A DNA stretch of 64,000 nucleotides from contig DASUUU010000044.1 of NCBI GenBank assembly GCA_036373915.1, forward strand, positions 96,412 to 160,411, written 5' to 3'. Source of the stretch: JASLBX01 sp036373915 (GTDB lineage Bacteria; Actinomycetota; Actinomycetes; Jiangellales; Jiangellaceae). The translations under genes and the position numbers were made by a program. The first letter of the stretch is position 1. Every line of letters begins with the position of its first letter. The notes beneath the pieces were generated by a model, which saw nothing but the letters and a program-made list of their open reading frames with translations, was not told the DNA's origin and made no database searches. This document shows positions 1 to 8,622 of this stretch, one piece after another.

Positions 1-77
1 GGCCCTCGCCAAGGCGTCGCGTAGCCGTGCGACTCCGTCCCCGGCCAGTCGCGGAGTTTCCACCTGCGCTCCCGTCT

Positions 78-866
78 GTGGTCAAGGCCAATCGTGGCAC
101 GGCTCGTAAGCTCGCCTTCGTGAGTGACCCGATCGCGGTGCTGCCCTGGAACGAGGACTACGGCCACTTCACGGCAATGCAGGTACGTGACCGCGCGACC
201 CGCGGTCTGCGGCTTCACCTCGCTCGCTTGGACGCGGCGAACAAGCTGCTGTTCGGCGAACCGCTCGATGCGGGTGCGGTACGGGAACGGCTTCGGCGAG
301 AGCTGGACGGCCGGGCGGATGCTTCGGTGCGGTTCGCTGTGCGGCGTCCGGCCGGAGAACCCGGCTCGGCTCCGTCCACAGTAGTGACGGTCGACAAGCC
401 GGTCACCATGCCGGCCGGGCCGCTGCGGCTCAAGAGTGTGACGTACCAGCGTCCGCTCGCACACATAAAGCACCTTGCGTCCGCAGGACACGGCGGCCAC
501 CGGCGGCGGGTGCTCGACGCCGGTTCGGACGAGGCGTTGCTCACCGATGCGGACGGCGTGATCTCCGAGGGCGCGATAACCAACGTCGGCTTCCTCGACG
601 GCACAGCGGTGGTCTGGCCCGATGCTCCCTGTCTGGCCGGCATCACGATGCAGGTGATCATCCCGGCCCTCGCTGCCCGAGGCGTTCGATCAGTGCGCCG
701 GGTGGTGCGGCTGGGAGATGTCGGCTCGTTCGACGGCGCTTTCGTCACGAACTCGTGGGGGGTGGCGACGGTCGGCGCCATCGACGATGCGGAGATACCC
801 GCCGGCGAAGCGTTTGCACATACGCTTGCCGCGGCTTACGAGGCGGTGCCCTGGGACCCGATCTGA
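78..866 (+). CDS. Class IV (fold type IV) PLP-dependent aminotransferase-like protein
   Basis: The protein resembles branched-chain aminotransferase/aminodeoxychorismate lyase relatives, which use pyridoxal phosphate for transamination or lyase chemistry in the cytoplasm. The N-terminal YGHFTAMQVRD segment followed by LHLARLDAAN is typical of the actinobacterial subgroup. The PLP lysine is in AHIKHLAS, and the cofactor-contacting SEGAITNVGF loop is present. The substrate cannot be told from sequence. The frame is open to a GTG at 27, but the extra N-terminus is low complexity. I take GTG 78; GTG 120 is also possible. The gene stands alone and is convergent with the next, reverse-strand pair. 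Confidence 0.8.
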   Translation: MVKANRGTARKLAFVSDPIAVLPWNEDYGHFTAMQVRDRATRGLRLHLARLDAANKLLFGEPLDAGAVRERLRRELDGRADASVRFAVRRPAGEPGSAPSTVVTVDKPVTMPAGPLRLKSVTYQRPLAHIKHLASAGHGGHRRRVLDAGSDEALLTDADGVISEGAITNVGFLDGTAVVWPDAPCLAGITMQVIIPALAARGVRSVRRVVRLGDVGSFDGAFVTNSWGVATVGAIDDAEIPAGEAFAHTLAAAYEAVPWDPI

Positions 867-947
867 TCGGCGGGTGCGCTCGGGGGCATCGCGAACGCCG
901 ACACGACCCGCGGATGCAGGAGAGTTCCGTCAACGACGAGAACGGCT

Positions 948-1175
948 TCAGGCCGGGGCATACTCAACCGCGGCCCCCACCGCATGGTCCGCCGACACAT
1001 CGCGAATAGCCCGACGGTACTGAAGGCTCCCGCCCGGTTCGAACGGCTCCAGGACATGACGTCGGAAGCTCGCGTAGTCGTACGAATCCAGCCAGAATCC
1101 CTCTGGAGCCGACGAGTTGGCGGCCTCGATCCTGGCCGCGACCGCGCCGAGAAGATCACGGCGAAGGGCGCTCAT
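948..1175 (-). CDS. Small hypothetical protein (75 aa) in a two-gene operon
   Basis: No family is recognised. The 75-residue product has a balanced composition (MSALRRDLLGAVAARIEAAN at the start) with a predicted amphipathic N-terminal helix and an aromatic centre (FWLDSYDYASF), unlike the Arg/Pro-rich shadow frames around it. Its ATG lies 5 nt after the TGA of the upstream 218-aa gene, so the two are probably co-transcribed and coupled. No membrane segment or signal peptide is seen. Being a real gene is inferred from composition and spacing only. Confidence 0.5.
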   Translation of the reverse strand: MSALRRDLLGAVAARIEAANSSAPEGFWLDSYDYASFRRHVLEPFEPGGSLQYRRAIRDVSADHAVGAAVEYAPA

Positions 1176-1180
1176 CCGGG

Positions 1181-1837
1181 TCAGTGCTCGCGAGACCCGT
1201 TCGGCCGGTCGGTCACCTCGTGCCAGACGTCGCCGTCCGCGAGATCGACATCGTTCTCGGGACCTGGCTCGCGGGTAGGACCGGTGGTCTCGCCGAAGAA
1301 CTCCCGCACCTTCTGGCCGAACGACGCCGCCTTCTCGGGGTCGATCATGAAGGTGACATCCTCGACGGCGCGGCTCACCGCATCGCGGACCTTCGCTTCG
1401 TCGAAGTTAGCGGCCGCCGAACCGACGAACGAGCTGATCTGGTCCGAGAGCTTGCGCAACGTCTCGCCGACCACGTCATCCACGGCTGTGTCGTGTGTCG
1501 GGCACGGCGGCAGAGTCGACGGCTCTGGCCGGGCGATGCGCTGGCGGGTACGCCATGCGGGGTCGTGCAGATACGCACCCTCGCCCACCGTGTACCTGCA
1601 GATCAGGCCGGCTGACGCGAGCGCGTCCAGGTCGGCATTCATCGCATCGGTGTCGTGCTCGTCCGCCCGCAACGGCCAGAGATAGCCGTTGAGGACCGCC
1701 GGCTGATCCTTGGCCCGTCCCGCATCATCCAGAACGGTCGGCAGGTAGGCATATGTGTACGCAGCTGAGAGTGGCACCTCGGCCAGCCGCTCGTCCTGGG
1801 CGTCGCCGGGGTGGACCGTCCGCCGTTGCTGAGTCAT
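1181..1837 (-). CDS. Conserved actinobacterial protein with phage-replisome-organizer-like winged-helix N-terminus
   Basis: The 218-aa product begins at an ATG 7 nt downstream of a consensus AAGGAGG, so the longer upstream frame is not used. Residues about 20-105 (YTYAYLPTVLDDAGRAKDQP, LWPLRADEHD, DLDALASAGLICRYTV, YLHDPAW) resemble the winged-helix region found in phage replication organizers and actinobacterial relatives, where a small DNA-binding fold reads a size/quality rule for residues. The C-terminal half (120-190) is helical and charged, with no known domain. It is divergent from the cupin gene and followed by the 75-aa gene. The function is unknown; DNA binding is inference. Confidence 0.7.
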   Translation of the reverse strand: MTQQRRTVHPGDAQDERLAEVPLSAAYTYAYLPTVLDDAGRAKDQPAVLNGYLWPLRADEHDTDAMNADLDALASAGLICRYTVGEGAYLHDPAWRTRQRIARPEPSTLPPCPTHDTAVDDVVGETLRKLSDQISSFVGSAAANFDEAKVRDAVSRAVEDVTFMIDPEKAASFGQKVREFFGETTGPTREPGPENDVDLADGDVWHEVTDRPNGSREH

Positions 1838-1905
1838 GGCCGCCTCCTTCGGTCGTGGCCTGACCCGTCCAGTATTGCTCGCGCCGACGTGCGACGATCG
1901 GGGGC

Positions 1906-2235
1906 ATGGACGTCGTATCGATCCACGCACTTGGGGAAAGCCAGCTTTCGGCAGCCGAGGCCGCGGACAGTGGGCGCGGCTCGGTGACCGTGTACGGGCG
2001 GAGCGGTGCGCGATTGCGCCAGACATTGGTCGCGCTAGCAAAAGGTCAGGTGATGGGCGAGCACAAGAGTCCGGGCGACGCCTCGCTGCTCTGCCTACAG
2101 GGCCGCGTACACCTGCGGGCCGGGGAACTGAGTACCGAACTGGGTCCAGGAGACTTCGTCGGTGTACCGCCTCAGCGCCACGACGTGACAGCCGTCGAAC
2201 CGTCGGTGCTGCTGCTATCCGTCGCCTTGCATTGA
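1906..2235 (+). CDS. Small cupin-domain protein
   Basis: This 109-aa single-domain protein has the cupin pattern: G(Q)VMGEHKSPGDAS in motif 1, GRVHLRAGELSTELGPGDFV in the middle, and PPQRHDVTA in motif 2. His residues at MGEHK and PQRHD could bind a metal. Proteins of this size act as isomerases, dioxygenase-like enzymes or small-molecule sensors; which one cannot be told here. It is transcribed divergently from the 218-aa gene, with 68 bp between them, and a GGGGG tract precedes the ATG. It ends just before a cluster of palindromes. Confidence 0.75.
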   Translation: MDVVSIHALGESQLSAAEAADSGRGSVTVYGRSGARLRQTLVALAKGQVMGEHKSPGDASLLCLQGRVHLRAGELSTELGPGDFVGVPPQRHDVTAVEPSVLLLSVALH

Positions 2236-2270
2236 GCCAGGCACTCGGCTGGTAGGCGGCCAGATAGCAG

Positions 2271-2459
2271 ACGATCAGATGACCCAGGCCCCCGCTGACC
2301 TGGGCCAATGCACCAGTAAGCCACCTGATCGTTTCCCGCCCGCCCCAGACTAAACGATCAGGTGACCCACACGGTCGAACATGCCAGGTCAGAGACGTGT
2401 TACCTCACCTGATCGTCGCGCCCGCGACGATCAGGTGAGGTAACGGCGATCAGGTGACC
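2271..2459. repeat. Palindrome cluster built from six copies of CGATCAGGTGA-like units
   Basis: This 190-nt stretch lies in the gap between the convergent cupin and H+-PPase genes. The unit CGATCAGGTGA (one copy CGATCAGATGA) occurs at about 2273, 2354, 2428 and 2448 on the forward strand, and its complement near 2323 and 2406. Two pairs form inverted repeats: 2322-2334 with 2352-2364 (13 bp, 17-nt loop), and a perfect 22-bp arm pair at 2399-2420/2423-2444 with a 2-nt loop. There is no T-tract. It may act as a bidirectional terminator or a protein-binding array. A further unit covers the stop codon of the gene ending at 53945. Confidence 0.85.
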
Positions 2460-2467
2460 AACAAGCG

Positions 2468-4768
2468 TCAGGCTGCCGAGACCTTCGCGGGCTCGTCCGA
2501 CGACTCGATGGCGACCGGCCGGCGCTTCGAGATCCACACCGCACCGACCACGATCAGCGCCGCGACCCCGGCGATGGTGTACCGCAAGCCGTCGTTGGCA
2601 TCCTCGCCGATGGTCATCGTCACGATCGCCGGAGCGATCAGCAGCGACACCAGGTTCATCACCTTGACCAGCGGGTTGATCGCGGGCCCGGCGGTGTCCT
2701 TGAACGGGTCGCCGACCGTGTCACCGATGACGGTGGCGGCATGCGCATCCGAACCCTTGCCGCCGTGGTACCCGTCCTCGACCAGCTTCTTCGCGTTGTC
2801 CCACGCTCCGCCGGAGTTGGCCAGGAACACCGCCATCAGCACACCGGCGGCGATGACTCCGGCCAGGTAACCGGCCAGCGGACCGACACCCAGTCCGAAG
2901 CCGACGGCGATGGGGGCCATCACCGCGAGCAGGCCGGGTGTGGCCAGCTCACGCTGCGCGTCGCGCGTCACCATGTCCACGACGCGGCCGTACTCGGGAC
3001 GGCCGGTGCCCTCCATGATTCCGGGGATCTCACGGAACTGCCGGCGCACCTCGAACACGACGGCGCCCGCGGCGCGACCGACAGCAGCAATCGCCAGCCC
3101 GGAGAACAGGAACACCACCATCGCGCCGAGCATCACGCCGAGCAACACGTTGGGCGAGACGATGTCCAGCGCGAACTGGGCCAGACCCTCGGTGTCGACG
3201 CCGACGTCGTCGGCCGCCGTGGTGATGGCGTCCATGTACGAGCCGAACAGCGCCGTCGCGGCCAACACTGCCGTCGCGATCGCGATGCCCTTGGTGACGG
3301 CCTTGGTCGTGTTGCCGACCGCGTCCAGCTCGGTGAGGATCTGCGCCCCCTCGCCTTCGACCTCGCCGGACATCTCGGCGATGCCCTGGGCGTTGTCGGA
3401 GACCGGGCCGAAGGTGTCCATGGCGACGATAACGCCGACGGTGGTCAGCAGACCGGTGCCCGCCAGCGCGATGAGGAACAGCGACAGCAGGATCGAGCCC
3501 CCGCCGAGCAGGAACGCGCCGTACACGGCACCACCGATGACGAACGCGGTGTAGACGGCCGACTCCAGACCAAGGGCCATACCGCCGAGCACGACCGTTG
3601 CGGGGCCGGTGAGCGACATCTTGCCGATGTCGCGGACCGGCCGCTTGTCGGTGCCGGTGAAGTAGCCGGTCAGCCACATGATGACGCCCGCCAGCACGAT
3701 GCCGATGATGACGGCCATCGTGGCCAGCGCTCGCGGGTCGCCATCGTGGTCGATCCCGCCCTCCAGCTCCACGAAAGTGCTCGGCAGGTACGCGTAGGCG
3801 GCAAGTCCGCTCAACACGGCGCCGGCCAGGGCGGACAGGTAGAAGGACCGGTTGATGGTCGTCAGACCGTTCTCGCCGGGCCGCGGCCGGGTCAGGTAGA
3901 TGCCGAGCACGGCGGTCAACGCACCGATCGCAGGCACAACAAGCGGGAAGACCAGGCCCTCGGTCCCGAAGGTCGCGCTACCCAAGATCAGGGCTGCGAC
4001 GAGCACTACCGCGTACGACTCGAACAGGTCGGCGGCCATACCCGCGCAGTCGCCCACGTTGTCGCCCACGTTGTCGGCGATGGTGGCGGCGTTGCGGGGG
4101 TCGTCCTCCGGAATGTGCTGCTCGACCTTTCCGACCAGGTCGGCGCCGACATCGGCCGCTTTGGTGAAGATTCCGCCGCCGACACGCATGAACATCGCGA
4201 GCATCGCCGCGCCGAGCCCGAAGCCCTCCAACACGTGCGGGGCATCACCGCGGTAGATGAGGACGACGACGGACGCGCCGAGCAGGCCGAGACCGACGGT
4301 TGCCATGCCGACCACGCCGCCGGTACGGAAGGCGATCCGCATCGCGGGGTCGCGGCCCTCGTCCTGTGCAGCGGCCGTGACCCGGACGTTCGCCCGCACC
4401 GCGAGCCACATGCCGAGGTAACCGATCGCCGCCGAGAACACGGCGCCGATGATGAAGAAGACGGAGCGGCCAACCCGTACCCCAGTGTCACCCGGCAGCA
4501 CGAACAGCAGCCCGAACACGAGCACCACGAACACACTCAGCGTGCGGAACTGCCGGCTCAGGTACGCGGCGGCACCTTCTTGGATCGAGCGCGCAATGTC
4601 CTGCATCTTCTCGGTGCCCTCGCTCGCGACGAGCACCTCTCGGCGGAACAGAGCCGCCATCACCAGCGCCGCCAGCGCAACCAGCGCAACGACGATGACA
4701 TACGAGAGGTTGCCACCGGTGAGCGAGATCGCCGAGTCACCCTCTTGGGCGAGGATTGGCCCGGTCAT
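2468..4768 (-). CDS. hppA: K+-independent H+-translocating membrane pyrophosphatase
   Basis: This 766-aa polytopic protein (about 16 membrane segments) couples pyrophosphate hydrolysis to proton export. The PPi/Mg binding motif DVGADLVGKVE is at residues 207-217 and the acidic DNVGDNVGD motif at 232-240, both intact, with a C-terminal GDTVGDPFKDTAGP segment. In the ion-selectivity region GNTTKAVTKG (485-494), the Lys at 489 is the residue found in K+-independent H+-pumps, where K+-dependent enzymes have Ala. The ATG is preceded by a strong AAGGAGG. It lies downstream of bldG and its anti-sigma gene, as in Streptomyces, but is separated from them by a 172-bp gap with a hairpin. Confidence 0.96.
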   Translation of the reverse strand: MTGPILAQEGDSAISLTGGNLSYVIVVALVALAALVMAALFRREVLVASEGTEKMQDIARSIQEGAAAYLSRQFRTLSVFVVLVFGLLFVLPGDTGVRVGRSVFFIIGAVFSAAIGYLGMWLAVRANVRVTAAAQDEGRDPAMRIAFRTGGVVGMATVGLGLLGASVVVLIYRGDAPHVLEGFGLGAAMLAMFMRVGGGIFTKAADVGADLVGKVEQHIPEDDPRNAATIADNVGDNVGDCAGMAADLFESYAVVLVAALILGSATFGTEGLVFPLVVPAIGALTAVLGIYLTRPRPGENGLTTINRSFYLSALAGAVLSGLAAYAYLPSTFVELEGGIDHDGDPRALATMAVIIGIVLAGVIMWLTGYFTGTDKRPVRDIGKMSLTGPATVVLGGMALGLESAVYTAFVIGGAVYGAFLLGGGSILLSLFLIALAGTGLLTTVGVIVAMDTFGPVSDNAQGIAEMSGEVEGEGAQILTELDAVGNTTKAVTKGIAIATAVLAATALFGSYMDAITTAADDVGVDTEGLAQFALDIVSPNVLLGVMLGAMVVFLFSGLAIAAVGRAAGAVVFEVRRQFREIPGIMEGTGRPEYGRVVDMVTRDAQRELATPGLLAVMAPIAVGFGLGVGPLAGYLAGVIAAGVLMAVFLANSGGAWDNAKKLVEDGYHGGKGSDAHAATVIGDTVGDPFKDTAGPAINPLVKVMNLVSLLIAPAIVTMTIGEDANDGLRYTIAGVAALIVVGAVWISKRRPVAIESSDEPAKVSAA

Positions 4769-4892
4769 ACGTCCTCCTTGACGTGGCCTGCGCCACCAGT
4801 GCTACTGGCGCGCCGGCCGGCTTCAATCACCCGAGCCCCGCACACATGCCTTCGTGGCGGGGTCGTGGTGATCAACGGCAATTGGATCCAGA

Positions 4893-4909
4893 CCGCGCGC
4901 AGCGCGCGG
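4893..4909 (-). terminator. Hairpin downstream of the bldG/anti-sigma pair
   Basis: CCGCGCGC and GCGCGCGG form an 8-bp perfect stem around a single A, 32-48 nt beyond the stop codon of the reverse-strand anti-sigma gene. No U-tract follows. GC-rich actinobacterial terminators often lack one, so a terminator role is plausible but unproven. Confidence 0.4.
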
Positions 4910-4940
4910 CCAACTGCGCCAGGAGTGTACTGACTCTCTG

Positions 4941-5378
4941 TCACGCATGAGCACTCGCCTCCGCTGGCCAGCGCATCGAAACGGTCACGCCGGCCGGTGA
5001 GGTGGCCACATTCAGGTGCGGCACGAGCTCGGACACGACCGCCAACGAGGCCTCTGCGGGCAACTCGTCGACGACCGGCGCGGCCGCCGCGGCCAGGACA
5101 TCGATGGCCCGGCCTCCAATTGCTGCCTCGAGGGCGACGGCTCCGCGAACGTTTATCGACAGTCCGCGAGAGTCGTCAAACGTCACAACGACCGGATCGT
5201 CGGGACGCGACTCTTGCTGCAATGCCACGACGAGCCCGCAGGCTTCGCCGACGGCGAGCCGCACCGCGTCGAGCACCGGCTCGGGTAGGTCGATGCGCCG
5301 GGCAAGCGTCACAGCGATCTGCCGGGCGGTACGCACGTGAGCGGGCCTGGCAGAAAAGCTCAGTTCGACTGTGGCCAT
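4941..5378 (-). CDS. Anti-sigma factor / HATPase-like regulator, BldG partner (SCO3548-type)
   Basis: The 145-aa protein fits the RsbW/SpoIIAB-like GHKL fold: ARPAHVRTARQIAVTLARRI is typical of the first strand-helix, and the N-box region is LDAVRLAVGEACGLVVAL with its acidic residue in VGEAC. The G-boxes are poorly conserved, as in several actinobacterial members, so ATP binding or kinase activity is uncertain. It starts 3 nt after the bldG stop, matching the Streptomyces bldG-SCO3548 pair, where the two proteins act as antagonist and anti-sigma factor. Here the same partner-switching role is inferred from synteny and fold. Confidence 0.85.
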   Translation of the reverse strand: MATVELSFSARPAHVRTARQIAVTLARRIDLPEPVLDAVRLAVGEACGLVVALQQESRPDDPVVVTFDDSRGLSINVRGAVALEAAIGGRAIDVLAAAAAPVVDELPAEASLAVVSELVPHLNVATSPAGVTVSMRWPAEASAHA

Positions 5379-5381
5379 TCC

Positions 5382-5726
5382 CTAGGCGTCGTCCGCCGCG
5401 ACAGCGTTGGCGACAGAGTCGTGGATCGGGAAGACCTTGGTCAGACCGGTGATCCGGAAGATCTTCAGGATCCGCTCCTGGGTACACACCAGACGAAGCG
5501 ACCCGTCGTGCATCCGGACCCGCTTCAGCCCACCCACGAGCACACCGAGGCCGGTCGAATCGAGGAACTCGACACCCGTCATATCGACCACCAGGTCATA
5601 CCGCCCGGAGTCGACCAGCTCGGCGAGCTGTTCGCGCAGTTTTGGGGCCGTGTAGACGTCGATCTCTCCAGCGACTTCGACCACCGTCCGGCCATCTTCG
5701 GACCGGGTTGACAGAGTCAGATCCAC
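5382..5726 (-). CDS. bldG: BldG-type STAS anti-anti-sigma factor
   Basis: This 114-aa STAS protein is nearly co-linear with Streptomyces BldG: GEIDVYTAPKLREQL, VDMTGVEFLDSTGLGVLVGG and ILKIFRITGLTKVFPIHDSV. The phosphorylatable serine falls at residue 57 (in DSTGLG), the same number as in S. coelicolor BldG. Unphosphorylated BldG-type proteins bind anti-sigma factors and release sigma factors controlling stress and development. The start is GTG 5726, preceded by GGAAGGAGC; the longer frame upstream overlaps the divergent helicase start. It forms an operon with the anti-sigma gene and is divergent from the helicase. Confidence 0.95.
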   Translation of the reverse strand: MDLTLSTRSEDGRTVVEVAGEIDVYTAPKLREQLAELVDSGRYDLVVDMTGVEFLDSTGLGVLVGGLKRVRMHDGSLRLVCTQERILKIFRITGLTKVFPIHDSVANAVAADDA

Positions 5727-5791
5727 GGCAGCTCCTTCCTTGGCCGGGCGGGTTTCCTTCTCGCATTCAACCATGAGCGACACTGCATAGG

Positions 5792-8086
5792 GTGCGTACC
5801 GCAAGCCGCCTTTTCGAGACGCTCGTCACCGGACGTGACGAGCGGGTGACACATGTCGAGTGGATCGGCGCGCGCCAAGGCCTCACCGCCGAGTGGCCGG
5901 CCTGGACGGATCCGTATGTCCGCGAATGCCTGCGGCGAGCCGGGGTGAGCTCGCTGTGGTCGCACCAGGCGCAAGCGGCTCAACTGGCATGGGAAGGCCA
6001 GTCGGTCGTTGTGGCCACCGGCACCGCATCGGGCAAGTCGCTGGCCTACCTGCTGCCGGCGCTCACCGCCGCCCGCGCCGGGCGCAGGAACGGGGGCACG
6101 ACCCTGTACCTGACTCCGACCAAGGCTCTCGCGGCCGACCAGTTGCGCGCGCTCGACGAGCTTGGCGTCCCTGACATCGTCGCTGCCACCTACGACGGTG
6201 ATACGCCGATCGAGTCCCGAGACGCCGCCCGCGACCACGCGACCTACCTGCTCACCAACCCGGACATGCTGCACCGGTCGCTGCTGCCCAGGCACCACCG
6301 CTGGGTGGGGTTCCTGCGCTCGCTCAGGTTCGTCGTGGTCGACGAGTGCCACACCTACCGCGGCGTGTTCGGCTCGCATGTGGCTCAGGTGCTGCGACGA
6401 CTTCGCCGAATATGCGCCAAGTACGGCACGGACCCGGTGTTCATCCTTGCTTCGGCGACCGCCGCCGAACCGGATCGCTCCGCCCGGAGACTCACCGGTG
6501 TACCTGTCGTGCCCGTCCAGGAAGACGGCTCCCCGCGCGGCGCGAAGGAGTTCGTGTTGTGGGAGCCGCCGACCAGCTCGCTTCGCGGTGAGAACGGTGC
6601 GCCGGTCAAACGAAGCACGCTGGCCGAGACCGCCGACCTGTTGTCCGACCTTGTCGCCGCAGGTGCCCGGACGGTGGGTTTCGTCCGTTCCCGGCGAGCG
6701 GCGGAGACGGTGGCAGGACTGACCAGAAGGGCTCTGGCCGAAGTGGAACCCGCGCTGGCCGAGCAGGTCGCGGCGTACCGAGCGGGTTACCTGCCGCACG
6801 AGCGCCGGACTCTCGAGCAGGCCCTCCAGGACGGAACGATCCGTGCCCTGGCAGCCACGACCGCCCTCGAACTGGGCGTCGACGTCGCCGGTCTGGACGC
6901 CGTCGTCATCGCGGGCTGGCCGGGCACGAGGGCTTCGCTGTGGCAACAAGCCGGCCGGGCCGGTCGCTCGGGCCGGGATTCGCTGGCGGTCCTGATCGCT
7001 CGCGACGACCCCTTGGACACGTACCTGATCCGGCATCCTGGCGCGATCTTCGGGCATCCCGCCGAGGCCACGGTGCTGGACCCGGACAACCCGTACGTCT
7101 TAACCCCGCATCTTTGCGCAGCCGCTCAGGAGTCGCCGTTGACCGACGCGGACGTCGAGCTGTTCGGTCCGGCCGCTCCGCAGGTCCTTGCCGCGCTCGA
7201 AGGCGAAAAGGTGCTCCGGCGACGGCCGTCCGGGTGGCACTGGGTCCGTAGCGGCTGGGCTCAGGACCTGGCCGACCTGCGCGGCTCGGGAGAGCCGATC
7301 GTCCAGCTTGTCGAGGCCGGCACCGGACGGCTGTTGGGCACGGTGGACGCCGGCCGGTCGCATGCGGCCGTCCACGACGGAGCCGTCTATGTTCATCAAG
7401 GCGAGACGTACCTCGTCGAGCGGCTCGACCTGGACGACCATGTCGCCTTCGTCCGTCCCGAGACCGTCGACTACACGACCACGGCCCGCGACGTGACGGA
7501 CCTGCGCGTCCTGTCCGTCGACCGCAGCGCCACCTGGGGTGAGGCGCAGCTGAACTTCGGCAGCGTCGAGGTGTCCAGCCAGGTGGTGGCGTACCTCAAG
7601 CGCAAGCTCGGCTCGGGTGAGGTGTTGGGCGAGCAGGCTCTGGACCTGCCGCCTCGCCGGCTGCGCACTAAGGCGGTCTGGTGGACGCTGCCCGACGCGT
7701 TGCTGCCGGTTTCCGAGGCCGAAGCCCCGGGTGCCGCGCACGCTGCGGAACACGCAGCGATCGGGTTGCTGCCGCTGTTCGCCACGTGCGACCGCTGGGA
7801 CATCGGCGGGTTGTCGACGGCCCGGCACCCGGACACCGGGCTGCTGACGGTGTTCGTCCACGACGGCCATCCCGGCGGCGCCGGATTCGCCGAACGCGGG
7901 TTCCATGCGGCGGCACCGTGGCTGCGGGCGACTCTCGAGACGATCGCGTCGTGCCCGTGTCCGTCCGGATGCCCGTCCTGCGTGCAGTCACCCAAGTGTG
8001 GAAACGGCAACGATCCGCTCGACAAGTCAGGCGCGGTGCGACTGCTGGAGACCCTGCTTGCCGCGGCGCCTGCCGGCATCGAGTAG
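5792..8086 (+). CDS. DEAD/DEAH-box helicase with DUF1998 and C-terminal four-Cys motif (MrfA/Rv3649-like)
   Basis: This 764-aa superfamily 2 helicase has Walker A ATGTASGKS (75-83), DECH box (184-187), SAT (221-223) and motif VI QQAGRAGRSG near residue 390. The C-terminal part matches DUF1998, with a clustered CPCPSGCPSC...KC motif near 721-736 that likely binds a metal. The architecture is that of Bacillus MrfA, a DNA-repair helicase for mitomycin lesions, and of M. tuberculosis Rv3649. It acts on DNA in the cytoplasm. GTG 5792 is 66 bp from divergent bldG. A rare TTA leucine codon occurs at 7100 (residue 437). Confidence 0.93.
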   Translation: MRTASRLFETLVTGRDERVTHVEWIGARQGLTAEWPAWTDPYVRECLRRAGVSSLWSHQAQAAQLAWEGQSVVVATGTASGKSLAYLLPALTAARAGRRNGGTTLYLTPTKALAADQLRALDELGVPDIVAATYDGDTPIESRDAARDHATYLLTNPDMLHRSLLPRHHRWVGFLRSLRFVVVDECHTYRGVFGSHVAQVLRRLRRICAKYGTDPVFILASATAAEPDRSARRLTGVPVVPVQEDGSPRGAKEFVLWEPPTSSLRGENGAPVKRSTLAETADLLSDLVAAGARTVGFVRSRRAAETVAGLTRRALAEVEPALAEQVAAYRAGYLPHERRTLEQALQDGTIRALAATTALELGVDVAGLDAVVIAGWPGTRASLWQQAGRAGRSGRDSLAVLIARDDPLDTYLIRHPGAIFGHPAEATVLDPDNPYVLTPHLCAAAQESPLTDADVELFGPAAPQVLAALEGEKVLRRRPSGWHWVRSGWAQDLADLRGSGEPIVQLVEAGTGRLLGTVDAGRSHAAVHDGAVYVHQGETYLVERLDLDDHVAFVRPETVDYTTTARDVTDLRVLSVDRSATWGEAQLNFGSVEVSSQVVAYLKRKLGSGEVLGEQALDLPPRRLRTKAVWWTLPDALLPVSEAEAPGAAHAAEHAAIGLLPLFATCDRWDIGGLSTARHPDTGLLTVFVHDGHPGGAGFAERGFHAAAPWLRATLETIASCPCPSGCPSCVQSPKCGNGNDPLDKSGAVRLLETLLAAAPAGIE

Positions 8087-8131
8087 CGAACACGCCGGAA
8101 GGATCACGTTGGACCCCGCCGACGGTCCAAA

Positions 8132-8581
8132 GTGCGTAAAGTCACCTTCATGCTGGCCCTAGCGCTCGTGCTGCTCCTCCTCGTGGCGATTCTGGTGGTG
8201 GCATCGTTCGTCGGCAGCAGCGAGGAAGTCGTCATCGAGTTCCTCAACGTCACCGTCACGACGTCGGTCGGCGGTGTGTTCGTGGCCGGCTTCGTCGCCG
8301 GGCTCATCGCACTCGCCTCGCTCTACTCGATCCGGACGTCGGTGAAACGAATCCAGCAGCGGCGCAGCGAAGTGCGCGAGCTCCGCCGGCAGGCTGGGCA
8401 GACCGCGCCGGCCGGCGCCGAGTCAGATCGCGCCCGCCGGGCCGACACCGAGGCCACCACGCGCGGGGGCGGTGACACCGCCGAACTTGACGGCCCGGCC
8501 GGCCCGCCAGCGAGTGATAATCCGCCGGGACGCAGTGCGGACGCGGACGGCGACACCCAATCCGATTCCCATCGATCTTGA
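8132..8581 (+). CDS. LapA-like (DUF1049) two-TM membrane protein
   Basis: The 149-aa protein has two hydrophobic segments (about residues 5-28 and 45-66) flanking a short loop containing EEVVIEFLNV, the arrangement of LapA/DUF1049 proteins. A positively charged helical stretch follows (VKRIQQRRSEVRELRRQAG), then a low-complexity hydrophilic tail. Family members sit in the inner membrane and in proteobacteria take part in lipopolysaccharide assembly; the actinobacterial role is unknown. The frame begins at GTG 8132, soon after the helicase stop, so co-transcription is possible. Confidence 0.75.
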   Translation: MRKVTFMLALALVLLLLVAILVVASFVGSSEEVVIEFLNVTVTTSVGGVFVAGFVAGLIALASLYSIRTSVKRIQQRRSEVRELRRQAGQTAPAGAESDRARRADTEATTRGGGDTAELDGPAGPPASDNPPGRSADADGDTQSDSHRS

Positions 8582-8622
8582 CGGCACCACCGGCGGCCCC
8601 GTTTCGCCGGACGGAGTAACCG

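Noticed and set aside
2271..2459. CRISPR array
   Set aside because: The repeat units vary in orientation and spacing, with no constant-length spacers and no cas genes.
2741..4933. Long forward-strand open frame opposite the H+-pyrophosphatase
   Set aside because: It is a His/Arg/Gln/Asp-rich shadow created by high-GC codon bias; the reverse frame has complete pyrophosphatase motifs.
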